The notes under the pieces: model-generated
Told to the model about the DNA's origin: nothing
Seen by the model: only the letters and a program-made list of their open reading frames with translations
The model's database searches: none
Program-made: the position numbers and the translations under genes
Shown: positions 1 to 12,300 of the stretch, piece by piece
Layout of the letters: every line of letters begins with the position of its first letter
How positions within the stretch are numbered: position 1 is the stretch's first letter
Origin: Bugula neritina
Taxonomy: Eukaryota; Bryozoa; Gymnolaemata; Cheilostomatida; Bugulidae
Reading direction: 5' to 3'
NCBI GenBank assembly: GCA_964035545.1
Contig: OZ037768.1
Span: forward strand, 7,493,241 to 7,557,240
Length of the DNA stretch: 64,000 nucleotides

Positions 1-139
1 ATTTTGCCCAAACTGCTTCGGTGGATAATACTGAAGTTAAATAAGGTTTGATAGCTATCCCAGTTTCGGTTGAGAACTGATGGCAACAGTAGTTTATAGT
101 AAATAGATTTTGCCAATCATTAAAATTAATTCAGACTAC

Positions 140-289
140 TTATTCATAGAAAATATCTGAATATAAAGGCAGCAATAACTCAGCTAGATGCTTTGATGCT
201 TCTCCCTCCACCTTTACAGCATCTCCCTTTAGGAATACAGTCTCTCTCTTCAGTAATACATTAACTCCTTTAATCCTTGTAACATTTCT
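140..289 (-). CDS. possible 3'-terminal exon of an unrecognised gene
   Basis: On the minus strand a plausible acceptor (CTACAG, with its AG at 291-290) precedes a 50-codon open frame ending in TAA at 140. The peptide has an amphipathic C-terminal segment (KHLAELLLPLYSDIFYE). The frame also stays open upstream of the acceptor to about 367. I recognise no family. If real, it lies antisense to CCDC124, whose earlier exons must be to the left of the window. It could equally be a chance open frame in AT-rich DNA. Confidence 0.22.
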   Translation of the reverse strand, partial: RNVTRIKGVNVLLKRETVFLKGDAVKVEGEASKHLAELLLPLYSDIFYE

Positions 290-687
290 CTGTAGATGAT
301 GGTTAAAAGCTATGGATTGCCATGTCATGGGTTTCACATGTAATGATGCTTTTGAAAAAGAAAACAAAATTGTTTTTCGAAAAATCCATTACAACTTTGT
401 AATACGGTTATTATGCACTCTAATCTATTTGCTTTACAGTACATGTGTGTTTATACTATCAATATTGCCAATTTATGCCCTATAACAGCACCCAAGGAAA
501 GAGTTTCTGTACTGATGACCATATTTATTGTATTTAATGTAATAAGAACTATGACTGTAAGAAAACATAACTGTTAGAAAACGTAACTTTAAAAGATATA
601 AAATCTTGGTAATCTAAATAACTTAGGCTACTGATGTTATTTTTAAATAATTGTTGATGTTTTGACTACAAACTATATTTATTGTAG

Positions 688-880
688 TGGATCAACTCCT
701 GAGGTAGATAAGAATCCAGAGAAGAGAGTCAAAGCAGCGTATCAGAGTTTTGAAGACAAACGATTGCCGCAGTTAAAGGCAGAAAATTCGAATCTTAGAC
801 TTTCTCAACTCAAACAGATGTTGAAAAAAGAATGGCAAAAATCTCCAGATAATCCTTTGAACTCTCGTCTGAAAAAATGA
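688..880 (+). CDS. CCDC124: CCDC124 C-terminal exon (partial gene)
   Basis: This is the last coding exon of coiled-coil domain-containing protein 124. The acceptor is ATTGTAG ending at 687, entry is in phase 2, and TGA is at 878-880. The translation contains NPEKRVKAAYQSFEDKRLP followed by LRLSQLKQMLKKEWQKSPDN. This matches the family's conserved C-terminal block, in which a basic helix ends in KKEW and a following SPDNP. CCDC124 (Lso2-like in yeast) is a conserved ribosome-associated protein linked to hibernating ribosomes, with a reported midbody role in vertebrates. The tail after SPDNPLN is shorter than in vertebrates and ends SRLKK. Upstream exons are outside the window. A possible AATAAA at 1416-1421 would carry its 3' UTR across the last exon of DMAP1 on the other strand. 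Confidence 0.85.
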
Positions 881-1297
881 GAAGAAGTCGAGTGTTCGAC
901 ATTTTCAAGCGTGCCCAGAAAAGATGAGATCTGCAGAAATTTTTATGTCTAGAAAAGATGAGATATACAGGCATGTCTATGCCTAGAAACTGCGATGTTG
1001 TTTATCTTAAATGTTGCTTTAAGGCTTCAAGTGTTGTGGTTGGTTTTAAATTGAAAAGTGTGCTAGTGTCAATCGCATTAACTCATGGAACACTTAAGAA
1101 AATGGCACTAACTGCAGTACAGGTGCTTTATATACAGTGTATATATTTTTATTGTATTTACAAAAAAACAACATTTAATAACGTAATAGAAAATGTGAGA
1201 TATAGTGGACGCTTGAACTTGGTTAAAGTCCATGTTTATTTAATGTCACTATTTTCGTTCAAGTCATGTTTTGGTTCTTCCCCAGCTAGTCTTTGTG

Positions 1298-4200
1298 CTA
1301 ATACTTCTGCTTGATCTTTTTCAATATGTTGCCCTGTTCCATTGCTGCTCGTCTTTTACGCTAAAGTTTTTCAAAGCAAGATATTAGACAATGGTGCAAT
1401 TTTAACATTTTATAAAATAAATATATATATAATGCTATTTTTGTGTCTTCGAAATTAGATTTTCTGTTATATAAGAACTGCACAAAAGTGCTATCTATAA
1501 TAATGGAAAGAAAAATATGATGGAGATATAATGCTTACATTGGGTGCCCCGGTTGCTGTCAGATCAATGGATTCTGAAATGCTCCTCTCAAGTGCTGGGT
1601 GGCTGCTAGATGTGTCAGATGCTCCCGCAGGAGCAGAGATAACAGGCAACAACTTCTTGTGTGTGTTGACTAAACCTTCAGGCAATTCAACTTTCTATAA
1701 TAGAATATATGATAGATATAGATAGCAACTGCATGGCTAGAGAATGAGAGGATGTTGATAAACCAACTGTCTAATAGTTTGTTAACTTGAGCGCACATTT
1801 TTGTAAAACAACCTGAAGGTAATTTATTTGATGCGGACTTCGCCTTCAGGTTATTCAAAGAAAAACTGTTTTCCCTTTTCGGAAAGTTAGGGCTCACAGA
1901 AAACAATTTACAACGAATTATTTGCCAAATGAATAATCAAATTATTCTACTGTTGGCAATTGCACAGTTGTGACACTATTTAAGATAAAAGGCTGCTAAC
2001 GAGATTGTTTATTTACCCTTTCTGGTGCAAGAGTTTCTAGCCTATGCTTCAGTGTCTGCAGGTCATATTCGCAGTTCGCTAAGGCTAACTTTAACTCGTA
2101 TAGCAAAACAATGTCTTGTCTCAGCTCGTTGTAACTTGAAATTATCTCCTCCGTAGGCATAGGAGAAACCTCTATTCCCAGCTCATCCAATACATGCTCT
2201 ATTGCTTTCATCTTCTTTTGTCCCACAGAATTAGGCAACTTCAACTAAAACATGACTCCATGAATATATATATGTATGTTGTAAGCTTATTATAAGTGAG
2301 CTGATTATCAATACGAGATAATTGGCACATGGGCTGCAAGTAGCAAAAATATTGAACTAAAGTAAATAGTATTACTTACCCTTTGACTACGAAGAGTAAC
2401 TCCAGCCTGTTTGCTGTCAGAAAATCTAATGCCTGTGGAGTCAGGGGTCAGTGACTAAAACATAATGTCGATTGGATTAAGTAACTAAATAAGCTTTTCT
2501 AAAATAAATTGATTACCAGAAGCCATTAATTGCAAAGAAAATCACTGATAGAATGATAATCATTAACTATTAAGTGCCATGTAATTCACTTTCTAGTAAA
2601 ATGCCTGCATTGTACCACAGCAATGTACCAAATTTATTAGACAACTCCAACTTTGATAATAACAACAGCATTTAAACATAAGCTGTAGACGTAAACTATA
2701 TACTTACAATCGAATCTCGTTTAACATGACCGTGATGCTTCTTCTTATGGTGTGGTATAACAATACTTTGTTTACGATCTGCCTTTTTATTTTCTCCACC
2801 CTGAGTCTCGGCAGCACTGATCAACTTCTGTAAATCAGCTGCCTTTTTCTCCCTCTCTTTCTTTCTCATCTCGATTCTCTTGAGCTCTGCTAGCAAATCA
2901 AATTCTTCATCCACCTGTAACATCCAAAGTGCATACATCAGCACCCGAATTTGTGTACACACCTGTGATACACTGAACAGGTAAACCATTATATTGTCTT
3001 TATTGCAGAAATAAGTAAGGATAAAATACTATGTAGACAACATAAAAAGTGAAATATTGATGCCTGAGGAAGATTTAAAATATAAAGTTACAAATCGGCC
3101 ATCAGGGCTTTGAATAAAATATATATATTCATTTAGGTAGTATTGATATAACTATGATATAATAATCATGAGACTACATTAGCAGATTATACGTCTAAAG
3201 CAAATATTATATTGAAAATGACTAACATCTCAGTTTTGGTAGAGTCTGCATGCTTTATGTGTTTTAAAATGTGCTCTTATTGCAATCACATTTTTTATTG
3301 GAATATTTGTAAAAAACAAAATTAGAAAGATTGCATTAATTTTTAAACTTTACTTAAGTCCGATAACTCGTTAAATCACAACTTGAAATACAACAATGCA
3401 ATAAATGTCTGCATTGAGACACGCAAGTACCTCTTCCTCCGTCCTGTCGTACAAGTTGATGAGTTGCTGCTTTCTCCGTCTTTCATGATCTGCATCAAAC
3501 ATTCTTATTCTGGGCTCTTGACCAGGAGGTGCACGGATCTATAGATATAAAGTAAATAATAACATACAGCAAAATATAACGCAATAGGCATAGTATAATA
3601 AAGTAATACAGTCGATTTTTGTGTGAAAACTGAATGTCCTCAATAAAGGAATACAAACTTTATCCGCCAGTTATGTTTAAGGTTATAAGTCTGACACACT
3701 TTTTGATACATATTTGACATGAAGATTGTGCACTTTACAAATGAAGCCTTGGATATGTGAATGCAAAACTACGAAGTACAACAAGCATTTGGAAATCACT
3801 ACTTTTTATTCTTTATTGCATTTTTACCTTGACTTTATTTTGGAGAAATTTCAAGCCAGCCTATGAAACTAAAACTGCTATGTGTCAAAAGATCTTTGAC
3901 AATTGCAAAATAAATTAGCAATTTGTTTTAAATTCCTTTAACAAACCTTCAACAAAGTATTTGCTATGTTATAATATCGGTCTTTGATATCTTCCACTGA
4001 ACGCTTAGCAAACTTATCAGTGTTCCATCTGTCGTGCATTACTATGTATCTCATATCAAATCTCTTAGCCAAGTCCATGAGATGGTCTGTCTCTGATCGA
4101 CTCCATCCATCGCCAGATAAATGTAGCTGATATTCAGCATCAGTGTACATCATAACCTCTGCTGCCTAGCAACAAAAATTAATGATAAGTTTCATTCTGT

Positions 4201-5824
4201 AACAACAATCGAATGACATGCAAAAAATATATTTTGGTACCTTATTGAAAGCCGCAAATGGGTAATCCTTTCCTTCGTCAGCGATTCTCCTCCAGTGATA
4301 AAATATTGCACCATCCTAAAAGTTACAAGCACATTGGGTTTACTCAACATGCTCACCAAAAAGCTAATATTTGTATTTTATTTGTATTTTATTGGTCTGA
4401 TCATAATCCAAAAACTTGAAATTTACTAGATATATTTAGCATAAAGAGATGTGTACTTTAAAATTAGAATATAAGAATAAGAGCAGAAAAACCTGTCACA
4501 GATGAATTATGTATGTATATAATATATTTTCACAGGGAGCAGCTGTGGTCTAGTGGCTAGAGCGCTGGCTTAGTAAACCCCAGTAAATGTCATTGGTGAT
4601 GTTAGGAAAAGCATCCAGTCATAATTGCTCTTGTACCACATATAAATAAGTCCTTAACATGCTTTAAAAGAAACTCTTTCCATTAGGGTTTCTTACGGGG
4701 ATAGTGACTACCAACTCGCATGAGTATAATATATTTTCACATCACACACGACCCAGTGGTAGCATTAAGTTTTGAATTCAAACCTTGCGAGCTGGATTCT
4801 GAAAAGGGGTCCATGACCAGGGCCTAACTTTGCTACTCCCAAGTTTAGCTTTGAGAGCTTTATACCCTTGAGTTGATTCAGTGGCAATCACAGGTGGAGC
4901 ATCCCTAAAACATTTCACATCAAGTAAACAACAAAGTTAAAGATTTGAAACAATAACTTTGTTGTAAAAAAGTTGCTCTGCCCACAATTATTGATTTTTT
5001 TTTAGTTAAAGACAGCAGGACAAGCTACAATGAAACTATGGTTCAACAAAATAAATTAAGTATACTTGACAAAATCAAAAAAACTTTAGTCAACAGTTTC
5101 AGAAAAACAATAATAATTTTACTAGCTAGATAAAAAAGGAAATTTTAAGTAGTTGAATTAAAATATTTAAAAAAACTGGGTGATAAATTATTTATAATTG
5201 CAGTATCACATAAAAAGTTTTTTTTTTATTTCATTATCAATATATTTCATTAGGTCAAAAATACTTGAATTTATAATACTCGAGTGTCATTCATTATTAA
5301 ACATAAGAATAAAGCTTCAGCTAAATGTAAAAAAATTGTGAGCACCAGCCTTGTATTGATTGTTAGCATTTAACTTTTTTTAAGTTTAGTAAAGCTCTAA
5401 GTTTACTTTAAAATAACTAAATACTTTGCTAAGAATTTTGTGGTGGTATAATGCAAACTAACAGAGCTGAAGGAAATATAACAAAAGATTTAGACAACAT
5501 ACATGTTATCAGTCCATAGCAGTCCCCATAATTCTCTGTGCATCCCTTCAGGTTTTTTAATGTCATATTTCTTAGGCTTTTTCTAAAAAACAGCAAATGT
5601 TGATTTCATGTTTATAGGAAACATTCAACATATAAATATTGAAGCTAAAATTACTTGAAATTTAGAAACAATTAACATATTTCAGAGCCTAGTTAAAATA
5701 CTAGAGGAAGTACAGGCACAGAACATACAACTTTCTTTGTCCCATCAGAATTCATTAATTCTGACTTTTTACTTTCAACACCAGAAATCTCCAAAATGTC
5801 CATAATGTCGCTACTCCGATCCAT
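1298..5824 (-). CDS. DMAP1: DMAP1, DNA methyltransferase 1-associated protein 1
   Basis: Eleven coding exons read right to left: 5824-5729, 5582-5503, 4904-4784, 4315-4241, 4165-3947, 3538-3431, 2914-2708, 2454-2380, 2244-2017, 1694-1539, 1360-1298. Phases agree throughout and give 475 residues (vertebrate DMAP1 is about 467). DMAP1 is a nuclear subunit of the NuA4/TIP60 acetyltransferase and SRCAP/SWR1 complexes. Visible family features are an N-terminal SDIMDILEISG, then KKPEGMHRELW, the SANT/Myb-like domain with SRSETDHLMDLAKRFDMRY and KRSVEDIKDRYYNI, the charged coiled coil ELKRIEMRKKEREKKAADLQ, and the C-terminal block AGVTLRSQR, KLPNSVGQKK, LLYELKLALANCEYDLQTLK. The last exon encodes a basic tail RKRRAAMEQGN. 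Introns are short; the one between exons 3 and 4 carries a SINE. AATAAA on the minus strand (1240-1235) is a plausible polyadenylation signal. It is divergent from the G-alpha gene and convergent with CCDC124. Confidence 0.93.
4535..4724 (+). mobile_element. tRNA-derived SINE, copy 1, with 17-bp target-site duplication
   Basis: This is a 190-bp insertion in a DMAP1 intron. The 5' end carries an A-box-like tRNA segment (TGGTCTAGTGGCTAGAGCG). It is followed by a body shared with three other copies in this window (GTGATGTTAGGAAAAGCATC, then TTTCTTACGGGGATAGTGAC). It is flanked by the perfect direct repeat TATAATATATTTTCACA at 4518-4534 and 4725-4741, the expected mark of target-primed insertion. 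The B-box region is partly deleted in this copy. Confidence 0.85.
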
Positions 5825-6718
5825 GATTGCTCAGCCTATAAAAATACACTAAAATTTAACAAATAGTGGTTGAAAGTATTCTTAATAAATATCAGCTATT
5901 TTCAAAACAGATTATATAATATTTAAATAAAATAAAATTACTAAAAAACATGTAACATTATAAAAATATATGTGACCACAATATTATTATTTTTCATGCT
6001 CTATCAAAACCATTACAGCTTTTCCATTTTCATACCTTTAATTTTAACATAGGAAATCACCCATTATTCATTCAAAATAATTCACAAGTCACATTCAAAG
6101 TTTGAACCAATATAATTGCCAATAGGTTGAGAAAAAAAATTATAAAAAACATCTTTAGGTGATACTTTGTGGGCGTAAATATTAGCAATACAATTTCTAG
6201 AAAAAAGCATTCAGCATGTCTAACACCCAACTCTACTTTTACTTAGTTTCTTGGAATAAGACGCAACAAAGAAGAGGCCTGATATCATCAATGCATGCCA
6301 ACAAACAACTTGAAAGCTTAACATACTAAAATTATAAGTGAACATTGAGATCACAAACATCTATGTCTCATGTGAACTGACTCAGGTGAACTATGACTAT
6401 CACTTCTTGAAACATAAGTAATTGAAGGTGATAGTATAAATGATAAATTTATGAGTGAATGATTCAAGTGTTTGCCTTTGGAATAGGCGAGGTTGAATAC
6501 AATTTTAATGTGATTAAACATAAACCAGTTTGATAACTACAAGTACAAGTAAATTAAAATTATCAATAATAATAGCAGTTTTTAATAATAATTACAATCC
6601 TAATCAGTATGAGTATGAGCATCCCAATTTCAATTTGAATTTGAAGCTTGAATGTAATTATGTATCATAATGACAATCACAGTCACAATACAATGAACAT
6701 GGTTTTAGACTTTTTCTT

Positions 6719-6845
6719 AAGTATTAATAATACTAATACTATTAGTATTACTATTAGTATTAGTAGTAGTATTACTATAACATTAACTATTAGTATAAGT
6801 ATTAGAGTATTACTCTATTAGTATTACTATTACTATTAGTAATCA
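6719..6845. repeat. degenerate ATTAGT/ATTACT hexamer repeat
   Basis: The block consists of interleaved TATTAGTATTACT motifs, readable on both strands because ATTAGT and ACTAAT alternate. It is a low-complexity microsatellite-like tract in the DMAP1/G-alpha spacer. Confidence 0.8.
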
Positions 6846-7354
6846 AACGCACTGCTTATTCGCAACAATATTATAACAACAGTATGACTAGATTGTTTCG
6901 TTTATTTTCAATTTACACTAAACTATTACTAATAGTAATAGTTATACTTTTAGTTATAGTAATAGGCGGGCATTATACTTGTAGTTATAGTTATAACAAA
7001 ATCAAATTCTGAATAATTTTTGGTTAATTCCAGAAATACAAAGCATTTGAATATACTCGTTATGTTAGCGCTAAATATTTTTAGTTATTTGGACGGGTAG
7101 TCTGATTTTCCCCATCCTTTGCATTTAAAAATGTTGACGTTCATTAGTACTAAGGGTATTGCTTGTAAGTTATAGCAACATGAAAATAAATTGCTGCAGG
7201 GCTTATCTATTGTTTTTTCTACTGCAAATGAATGAATGAGTTTTCAATCGTGTAAGTATTACACCCGTGTGGATGTCTGAAGGTTATGCATGCTTATAGT
7301 TGTATACCACCAACTTTTTTTTAATGTTGATTTGATGGTATGAAATTGTGCCTG

Positions 7355-7590
7355 GTAGTACTAATACTAATTACTAGTACACTCGATTAAATAATTAATA
7401 TTACTATTAGTATTACTATTAGTATTACTATTAGTATTCTGTGTCGATAGAACATTTACTGATTTAGATATCACAAAAATTAGTATTACTATTAGTATTA
7501 CTATTACTATTAGTAATAGTATTAGTACTATTAATAATAATACTAATAGTAATAGTATTACTATTACAGTATTAGTATTAGTAAGTTAGT
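7355..7590. repeat. degenerate ATTAGT/ATTACT hexamer repeat, second block
   Basis: Same sequence class as the block near 6.7 kb, with clean runs of TATTACTATTAGTATTACTA near 7401-7436 and 7482-7580. The two blocks are separated by about 500 bp of ordinary AT-rich sequence. Confidence 0.8.
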
Positions 7591-9391
7591 CAATGTCATA
7601 CTCATACTGATACTAATGCTAGAAGTACGAATCATATTGATATTGATATTGATAATGATATTCTAATGTACCTAAAGTAAAAGATGATGTTATCAGTATC
7701 ACTAACTCTAAATACTAAAATAGCGAATTTGTTTTCTACAAGTACAATATTCAATAATAATGGTTATAATTATTATTTTAAATGAATTATTTTATAGAGT
7801 TTTACTATAATTATCATTTAATTTTATTTTTAATAAATAATTATAATAATATTTCTATTAAAGAGTTATTCACTTATAGTTATATTTTTATTAGATTTAG
7901 TATTCAACCTGAATAATATGTTTATTGAAATATATTTACTTTTATGATTCATTAATATAATGCCTAATTTTTTCTATTGCAATTTGTCGAATATTAGGTA
8001 TGATGTTTGACAAGAATAAGGTAAGGTAAATCACTGAACAACCCTCTTGAGAGAAAATAATTCTAAACTGGGGTAAAGGGTTTGGTTGTTTTCAAACAAA
8101 TTTATTGTCTAAAATGTGAATATCTAAAGATTATCTAAAGCTGATCAATTTTCTAGATAAAATACTTTTTAATTTATTTGGCATTGCTTCTTTTTACCTA
8201 ATAATAATATTGACTAAAAATCACTCTTAAGAGACTCTTTTTAGAGATACTTTTTAGAGACCAGTTTTTGTTTTGTAAATGATTTGAGCACTTCAATCAC
8301 TGAAATAATTTGCTATTTTACTGTCTTAAGGTGCTAATCTCATGGTAATACTCTGTTGCTTCATTACTTGAGTAAAGCCATATTTGTTTTCACTGATCAA
8401 TAACTCATTTTGTGCGCCATAATTTTTGGTGTGCGTATTTTCTTGTACATCTGATACTAAAATTAGCACTACTTTGGTTTTGTAAATTTATTTATATCTC
8501 AAGGAAATCTATTGACATGTTATAAATTTTATCTCAGTTGATATGTTACATCCATGGCTCATATAAAGACAGGTCTAGTTATTTGCTATAGTTATGTTAG
8601 TTGAAATATATAATCATTAAAAGATTTGATCAGTAGAGCCCGGTTTGAATTATTGCCAGTAAAAACAAACAATCTCAAATGGAACTAGATGGATCTGTTT
8701 AAATTGGCTTGCAAAATGTTGAAACTCGTATGTATAGGTATAACGCTTTTTTGAATATATATGTATACACAGTGTAACAGATATGACAAGAAGGTAAATA
8801 AAATATAGTGGTTTAATTAATTGTCTCTAATTATTAAAGTCAATTGCAATAATTTTTATTCAACACATATTGACGCAAGTTAGCAGCATGTCATTTGAAA
8901 TTTTAAGTTCTAGTCAAGTCAAGCTAGCTAAAAAAAGGAAGTTGAGCCAAGTCAATGTTTCTAGCAAATTAAATCCAGTTGAAGAAATCTAAGTACTCAG
9001 CCAGCAATCAAATATTCAAGTCAATTTGTTTCCATCTCTATTAAAGGAAAATAACCAGTTTTACTACCAGTGATTAAATCTAGCTGTGTTGTCAAATACT
9101 AGTAATGATATCAGCACCATTATTGTGGTAATGAAATTCTTAGTCTAATAACCACATGGAATGTTTGTGGTTTCCTATCACCTACTACTCAGTGTCTGTA
9201 TTCTTTTAGCATACATATTTGTAATGAAAATTTTTAGTATAAAAATATAACTTCAGGGCTATTTTATTTTTTGCAAAAATAGTAATAATGAAATAATATA
9301 TTTTTTGTTGAAAGTGTTTGTTCTGTTGAAATTACCATAAACATTTTTTGAAAGTTTCCTCGCTTTGTAGTAAATCTGCAGATGGGAAAAT

Positions 9392-12300
9392 ATGGGTGCT
9401 TGTTTGACGCTGGATAATGAGGAGAAGAAAGCTAAGATAAGGAGTGAGCACCTTGATCAATATCTTCTACAGTGTGCTAATGAACACCACAATATTATCA
9501 AAATTCTACTGCTAGGTACAGGAATATATTTCATCTATTATTAAATGCAATAAAAATAACCTACATGTGCAACCAAGCTTGAATGGGTTATGATTGCCTG
9601 CTAGACAATATCTTGTGCTACTAAACTAAATATATATATTTATACATTATTAACCTCTGTTAAATGATGCACATATTTTATGTACCTTGTAATTCTTTAA
9701 GCATTCATTTATTTCCTTTACAAATTGTACATGTTCATATGGATGCATAGCTTCCTGTTCTAAGTAAGAAAATTGTTTTTCAAAATAATCTTTAGGGGCA
9801 GGGGAGAGTGGAAAAAGCACATTAGTTAAGCAGATGAAGATCATACACAATGATGGGTTTACACCTTATGAGCTACAAACCTTTAAGGTATTGGCTATAT
9901 TCACCCTTTTATCATAGCACGACTTTCTGCAGTGATTAATACCACATTTGATGCTAAAGCTAGGGTTACATTTAGTGCTTTGAGCATACTGTTTCAATGA
10001 TTCTTATATGAAAACAAAGCAATAACAGGCAGTCTGTTTGCTTAGCTTTATGCAAACATTTGGTGCTCATTCTTCAAAATATATAATTATTTAGAGATTG
10101 TGAGTATGTATGTGTAGGCATTGGCATATTTGAAAATGTTTCCAAGTGTAAAGTTACAATAAGAAAATCTGAAGCCATGAGTAATCACTGAATAGGCTAA
10201 CATTTGTGAAGTACTTCCATCTTAATGTTCTTTGTTCCAGAGAAAACAACTAAAAAGTTGACAATTTGACCACCACTGAAATATGGTTATATTATCCTTA
10301 CTATAATAGTGTTTCGTATAGTGATAACATCTTGTATCTGAGATGTATTGTTTATAATGAGTAGCAAGTGTTAAAATACTTTTAAAGTTGTTTTCTCAAT
10401 TTGTTTGCTTTTAGCCTACTGTTCTAGAGAATCTAGTGGGTTCCATGAAGTATGTCCTCAATGGAATGGGCATTCTCAAAATAAACTTGCAGCACACGGC
10501 CAACCGAGTAAGCACTACTGTCATTGGTCTACTGATCCATTTGGATCCATCTATCAATGCATAGCTATCTGTGAATTGCTTTGAAAATAGTGAGAGTTTA
10601 TGTAAGCTCTTCTGGCAAAACAATTTTGGCACCAAATGTTCTGCTTAAGTATTGGAATCTATTGTCAGGCTATTCAAATAGTAATTCACATACTTATAGT
10701 TCTAGACATACATGTGAATGTGTGACTCATTACTTTTGTTAAGTTCATTGATCTTCATAAAGTTTCCGACTTGGTTTTTCTTTGAATTCACATTCATTCA
10801 TTTGTTAGATGGTCATTAGCATATATTATTCTTTGCTCTGATCTGTTTATTATTAGCCTGTGATTCATCATTCTTTGCAGACTCATGCACTTACGGTTCT
10901 AGCATGTCGCAGATGTTATGATTCCAGCGTATGCATGCTACCGCATGTTTCTGTAGCTTTACATGCTCTCTGGGCAGATGGAGGTGTGAGATTAGCCGTA
11001 GTTAGAGGATTTGAATACGAGCTTAACGACTCAGCTACATAGTAAGAACTTGTTTCATAGCAGAGTGCTATTTGCATGCTGTTGGGTTGTTTAACTGAGA
11101 AGTTGGAAACCAATATATGGAGAGAGTGCTAAGTTATGACTAAAGAAACATATCCTCAGCAGTAACTGTTATTATAAAAAAAGATGACACTAGTTCAACT
11201 AGAAACAATCAAATGTTAACACACAAAAATTGCAAATATCATCAGTTTACTTTATTATTATATCTTATATACATAGGCTGATAAATATTTAAAGTGAAGT
11301 TTTATATTGGGGAAATTTACCTTGTATAGTTTCATTCTAATACTAATAGTATTGGGATGGAACATTTTGAACATGGGTTAATATTTCTATGAATATTATG
11401 TAAGAGGTTTATCGAGTTGACTTACTGCTTTATTTAATACAAGTATAATGTATATAGAACATATATTATATTATATTATATTATACGCATAAAACATATA
11501 TTATGTAGAATACATATAGAACATATATTATATAGAATACATATGTAATATATATTATATAGAATACATATATAATGTATAGATCAAAGATATTTTTCAG
11601 CTTTAATGTTATAAATGGTGCTGGCTCATAATATTAACCTGTACCAAAAGCACCTGGGTTATTAAGTGTCAGTTCTCACTAATGAATGTGCTGAAATATT
11701 AGTTGGAAATAAAATTGACAGAACAAATATGCAGCTGTATTTTACTAAACTGTTTGTTTGAACTTGTATAATTAGCTATAGTGTAATGATTTGCCGTAAG
11801 ATACCTATGTTCCAGATTTGCTTCTACTCTCATTAAAATATTGGGGCAGCAACTCCTATAAATAGTTATAATGCATAAATATTATGTTTACATAACGATT
11901 ATTTTAGAAAATTATACAACTTTTAGCATTATTCTGCTTTTTTACATTTTGATCTTTTCACATATTTGTTCATCTGTAGCTATTTTGAGAACATGACAAG
12001 AATATGCTCCTCCAAGTTTGCACCTACTGCAACTGACGTGTTGAGAGCCAGAGTACGAACAACTGGGGTGATAGAGACGTGTTTTAGAATTCAATCATTC
12101 ACATTCAGGTTGGCTTATGTTGCTATGCTTATATTTAGAACCCGAATAATTTTTTGAATGTATTAAAACACCCAATCCATCTATTTTTCTAAACTAATTG
12201 ACATATACTGAGATAGTATGATATTTCTACTGTTGAAATGTAAGTGACAAGTATGTGTTTGGTTTAGGTAGTTCTCCATTGGGTTGGTTATATAGCTGCA

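Larger units (their letters stand above)
5825..9391. other. divergent spacer between DMAP1 and G-alpha
   Basis: A stretch of about 3.6 kb between two divergent genes with no coding exon that I can support. It must hold both promoters. The middle is occupied by degenerate ATTAGT/ATTACT-type repeats, listed separately. The remainder is AT-rich unique-looking sequence. A pyrimidine tract ending in CTGCAG at 9376-9381, just before the G-alpha start, could be the acceptor of a 5'-UTR intron. Confidence 0.6.

Noticed and set aside
958-1314. 118-codon plus-strand open frame after CCDC124
   Set aside because: It lies in the CCDC124 3' UTR and antisense to the last DMAP1 exon. Its composition is Cys/Phe/Tyr-rich, as expected of AT-rich noncoding sequence, and it has no family match.
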